From assembly GCF_030506325.1 (NCBI RefSeq), contig NZ_CP120683.1, positions 2,542,001-2,606,000 on the forward strand: 64,000 bases of DNA, in the 5' to 3' direction. Position 1 is the first letter of the stretch; every line of letters begins with the position of its first letter. The notes beneath the pieces are model-generated. The model did not search any database. It had not been told where the DNA came from and saw only the letters and a list, made by a program, of their open reading frames with translations. Source of the stretch: Tunicatimonas pelagia (lineage in GTDB: Bacteria; Bacteroidota; Bacteroidia; Cytophagales; Cyclobacteriaceae). This document shows, piece after piece, positions 61,028 to 64,000 of the stretch. Both the position numbers and the translations under genes were made by a program.

Positions 61028-64000
61028 TTAAGGCGTTCTTCCCCGCCAAATTTCTACCCACCCGGTGTAACCTTCGCCATTAGGTAAGTTCAGACGGTAG
61101 AAATACAGCCCATCAGGGTATTCTCCTCCATCCCAGAAATTTTCCTCAGTGTAAGCGTCTGATTCAAACACCTTATTACCCCAACGGCTAGTAATGATGA
61201 TTGTCGCCTTATCGTCGTCGGAGGTAAACCTGTCCAGATTAATTACCCGAAAAGTATCATTGTCACCGTCGCCATTGGGTGTAAAAATATTAGGAATGTA
61301 CAAATCTGCCGTGTAGTTGACCGACACGATGTAGGGCCTCACACAGCCCAACTGATCCCGAATTTCTATCTGGTAGGTACCTAACGTTTGGTCCATAAAT
61401 ACGTGCTGGAAAGGGTTGATTGCCGGATTGTCGTTCACTACCTCTACCCAGTCTTGAGAATTACCCGCCGGGTCTACGGCAATGCGTACTTCGTAAGGAG
61501 CTACTCCCCCGCGGATGTCATTAACCTCAATGTTACCGTAAGGATACTCAACCGTAGCAATCACATCTTCGGGCACATCAGCTTCCAGGGGCGAGGTCGG
61601 TCCTTCTATTCGGAATGTTTCTGAGCGAATGCGGCTCACCCGATCGCAATTACCTTGCTGTTGCTCCAGTTCAATCTGATAATCTCCTGGCTGCAACTGC
61701 TCGAAGGTATAACTCAGCGGCAATCGATTAAAGGTTGCCTGATCAATCGCATCTAGTTGGTCTACCCGGTAGAGTAAGAATCTGAGCGAAAGACCATCTA
61801 CCGCCTGGATACTATCTACCGTTACCGAACCAAACTCACCAAAACAGGTGATGCTCTGCGGACGAGCCGCAAAAGCGAGCGCATCTTCTCCGGTTCCGGG
61901 AACAGGTACTGTCTCTGTCTTCGGACAAGCATTCTCATCGCGGGAGGCTACTGTTATCTGATAACTTTGCCCGGTAGACAATCCCGCGAGCGTAGCGGAA
62001 GTTTCGCTAATATCGATAAGTGTAGTACTGATTGTGTCGTTACCGAATACGGCGTATACATCATAGGGAGCCGAAGCGGCTGAGAATAGCGTATCTATGG
62101 TTACAGTAAGGTCAGCCGTTTGGTCAGGATCATCGCAGTCGGGCAGAATACTCTCGGTAGTGAAGACAATTCCATTATCGCCCACCCGAGCCGAAGCACT
62201 ACAATTATCCCTGCCATCTTCGGTAACTACCGTGTAAATGTAGCGACCGATAGGAACATCCGTAAAGGTCACTGACCCTAGCCCGGTTTCAGTACGCACA
62301 ATACCATCCGATGATTGAATCGTAAACGTATACTCTTCGCTTTCACCCCCTTGTACTGTCAGTTCCAGCACTCCAGTGCTAGCTCCGCATTCGGTTAAAG
62401 TGGTACTAGGAATAACAAGTCGGCCATCGAGTGAACAAGTCGTTATCGTAGTATCCCCGCCTACTATCGAGCAGTTGTTGGGGACGAATGTTCGGATACT
62501 AGCTAATGTATCAGCATTTGCACTTTCATCAAATACATATAAAGCAATGCGATAGTCTCCTGACTCCAGATTCGTAAAGGTATTACTCCCCGGTGGTTCT
62601 CGTAAGAAGTCGTTATATACCTCCTCAATACCATCATCATTCGTACGGAACATTACATACTCCGGGGTAATGTCATCTAAGCAGCCATCTGGTATTTCTA
62701 GTGAGATAGCTCCCGCTGTGGTACAGGTTTCTGCTTGAACACTTACTTCAATTTCGTTTTGTACTCCAACTTGCACCTCAATAGTATCTCTCGGCGTACA
62801 GGTTAGCCCAGCAAACCTGTCTTCAATAATTACTCGGTAGTTTCCAGCCAATACCGTATCCGGGTCAAACACGACAAAACCAATTCCGGTAAGGTCGGAG
62901 GAAGTTGAATCCCAAGGAGATAGTATGGTAAGATCGTCTAACGACTGATAGCGGAAGCGGAACCGACTAGGTGGCGCAATGGAAGATGTTTCGGTAAATA
63001 CCTGAATCTGACCATCCTCAGCTCCAATACAACTAGCATCGGTAGGCACTACATTGAAGGCCGCCAAATCAAATCCGCAGCCACACAAATTGGTTGGGGT
63101 GACTGTGTACGTTACTTCGGCAGTATCGGTGCAAGCAGCAGCGTTAGTAGTTAACACAAATACGGTTTGATTATTTGCCACCACATAGCTGCTAGCCGAA
63201 GCGGTAATATCGTTGGTAAGCCCGGGGTCGCTAAACCATTGGTAGGTTACTCCAGCATCTCCGTTAACATCGCCTTGCAGTTCGGTTAAATCAACCGTGG
63301 CTAAATTACTACCGTCGCTATCCTCGCAAATAGCCGGAGGCGTTTGATCCATTGCTACCGGAACTGCAGCAATCTCAATTGCCAAAGTCATAACGTCTGA
63401 GCAAGGCCCATCCGTATCGTAGGTTACAGTATGAGAGGACGCTGTGGAAGCCAATAGATTGATCTCTCCACTGGCAGCATCTATCACCAGACCCGTTGTG
63501 CCCGAGAAAGTACCTCCGGTATTTCCAACGATGGTAGCAGTTGGATTAGTAGGCTCGTTCTGGCAGAATACGGTTACCCCGCCATAGTTGAAGTCAGCTA
63601 TTTCTTCGGCATTAATGGTTACTTCAATCGTGCTATCCGTTTGGCAAGTACCTCCGGTAGTATACGTGATATTGTGCGTACCTATACTCGAGCCAGCCAC
63701 ATTAACTACGCCGGTATTACTATCAATTAGTAACGTGGCACTGCTAAACGTACCGGGAGGAATCGTAGGGTTATCAACAGTTGGGGAAGGATCGGCTTGT
63801 CCTTTGCAGAAGCTAGTGCTAGCGTAGCTGAAACTGGGGTCATCATCGTCTAAAATCTCTATTGAGGAGGTTTGCGTATCATTACAACTACCTGAGATAA
63901 TCTCATTTTCTACGGTGTAGGTTCCAGAATTGGAGGCGGATAGATCAACTTCTCCAGTTGTAGCATTGATAATCAGCCCAGCAGGTGATGCAGTAAATGT
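61028..64000 (-). CDS. Large repeat adhesin with CHU_C (gliding-type, T9SS type B) C-terminus, partial
   Basis: The frame remains open to the window edge at 64000, so the N-terminus lies outside. The part seen (about 990 residues) begins with tandem repeats of 79-83 residues (TFSSATLLIDSNTGVVNV, TFSGTTGLVIDAASGEINLL and an earlier partial unit TFTASPAGLIINATTGEVDL), each with YTVTY-type strands and paired Cys. Ig-like and SprB-like repeats follow (VTVDSIQAVDGLSLRFLLY, GGVAPYEVRI). The end is a CHU_C gliding motility-associated domain (YIPNIFTPNGDGDNDTFRVI ... SRWGNKVFESDAY ... DGLYFYRL), the type B signal for T9SS export. It should be a surface adhesin. Confidence 0.9.
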   Translation of the reverse strand, partial: TFTASPAGLIINATTGEVDLSASNSGTYTVENEIISGSCNDTQTSSIEILDDDDPSFSYASTSFCKGQADPSPTVDNPTIPPGTFSSATLLIDSNTGVVNVAGSSIGTHNITYTTGGTCQTDSTIEVTINAEEIADFNYGGVTVFCQNEPTNPTATIVGNTGGTFSGTTGLVIDAASGEINLLASTASSHTVTYDTDGPCSDVMTLAIEIAAVPVAMDQTPPAICEDSDGSNLATVDLTELQGDVNGDAGVTYQWFSDPGLTNDITASASSYVVANNQTVFVLTTNAAACTDTAEVTYTVTPTNLCGCGFDLAAFNVVPTDASCIGAEDGQIQVFTETSSIAPPSRFRFRYQSLDDLTILSPWDSTSSDLTGIGFVVFDPDTVLAGNYRVIIEDRFAGLTCTPRDTIEVQVGVQNEIEVSVQAETCTTAGAISLEIPDGCLDDITPEYVMFRTNDDGIEEVYNDFLREPPGSNTFTNLESGDYRIALYVFDESANADTLASIRTFVPNNCSIVGGDTTITTCSLDGRLVIPSTTLTECGASTGVLELTVQGGESEEYTFTIQSSDGIVRTETGLGSVTFTDVPIGRYIYTVVTEDGRDNCSASARVGDNGIVFTTESILPDCDDPDQTADLTVTIDTLFSAASAPYDVYAVFGNDTISTTLIDISETSATLAGLSTGQSYQITVASRDENACPKTETVPVPGTGEDALAFAARPQSITCFGEFGSVTVDSIQAVDGLSLRFLLYRVDQLDAIDQATFNRLPLSYTFEQLQPGDYQIELEQQQGNCDRVSRIRSETFRIEGPTSPLEADVPEDVIATVEYPYGNIEVNDIRGGVAPYEVRIAVDPAGNSQDWVEVVNDNPAINPFQHVFMDQTLGTYQIEIRDQLGCVRPYIVSVNYTADLYIPNIFTPNGDGDNDTFRVINLDRFTSDDDKATIIITSRWGNKVFESDAYTEENFWDGGEYPDGLYFYRLNLPNGEGYTGWVEIWRGRTP

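Overview
The window looks like chromosomal DNA from a free-living, probably marine Bacteroidota (Cytophagales-like). The evidence is two SusC/SusD pairs, FecI/FecR regulation, several secretion-system type 9 (T9SS) C-terminal sorting domains, a CHU_C gliding-type C-terminus, and starts that mostly lack Shine-Dalgarno sequences. It is dominated by carbohydrate-utilisation genes. I see no tRNA, rRNA, CRISPR array or phage.

Layout. 1-2010: 3' end of a beta-carbonic anhydrase, a short-chain dehydrogenase lacking the usual catalytic Tyr/Lys, and a decayed IS1-family transposase carrying several GC-rich 15-nt micro-insertions. 2124-9067 (+): ECF sigma factor, FecR-type anti-sigma, SusC with an STN signalling domain, and SusD. 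This forms a self-contained, surface-signalling uptake unit. 9064-10650 (-): membrane CHASE3-like/GAF sensor protein with no output domain. 11011-13666 (+): clan GH-A hydrolase and S1 sulfatase. 13947-16637 (-): frameshifted DJ-1/PfpI gene, ABM monooxygenase, Hsp31-like DJ-1 protein and a Crp/Fnr regulator.

16662-49313 (-) is a large polysaccharide utilisation locus. Read in the direction of transcription it holds: parallel beta-helix protein, aldo/keto reductase, enolase-superfamily dehydratase-like enzyme, sodium/solute symporter, SusC, SusD, [terminator], GH74-like BNR protein, GH51-like enzyme, [terminator], sulfatase, WD40-like protein, PhoD-like phosphatase, nucleoside hydrolase, GH130, beta-helix plus CBM60-like protein, BNR_4 (PL24/25-like) lipoprotein, LamG plus DUF1961 protein, GH35 and GH29. 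A divergent AraC regulator (49513-50385 +) faces this locus across a control region built from four copies of one motif, two of them forming a perfect 18-bp inverted repeat. A related site lies upstream of the GH74-like gene. The enzyme set points to a branched, fucosylated, galactose-containing and probably sulfated glycan. Sugars would be imported by SusCD and the symporter, and part of them (perhaps L-fucose) oxidised by the reductase and dehydratase-like enzyme. The exact glycan cannot be fixed from sequence alone.

50386-64000: gene relics (ECF sigma and ISAs1-like fragments), an MMPL/RND exporter, a GNAT plus carbon-nitrogen hydrolase fusion, OsmC, a 1726-residue PhoD plus 5'-nucleotidase plus two-fasciclin fusion with a T9SS tail, and the C-terminal part of a large repeat adhesin that runs off the window.
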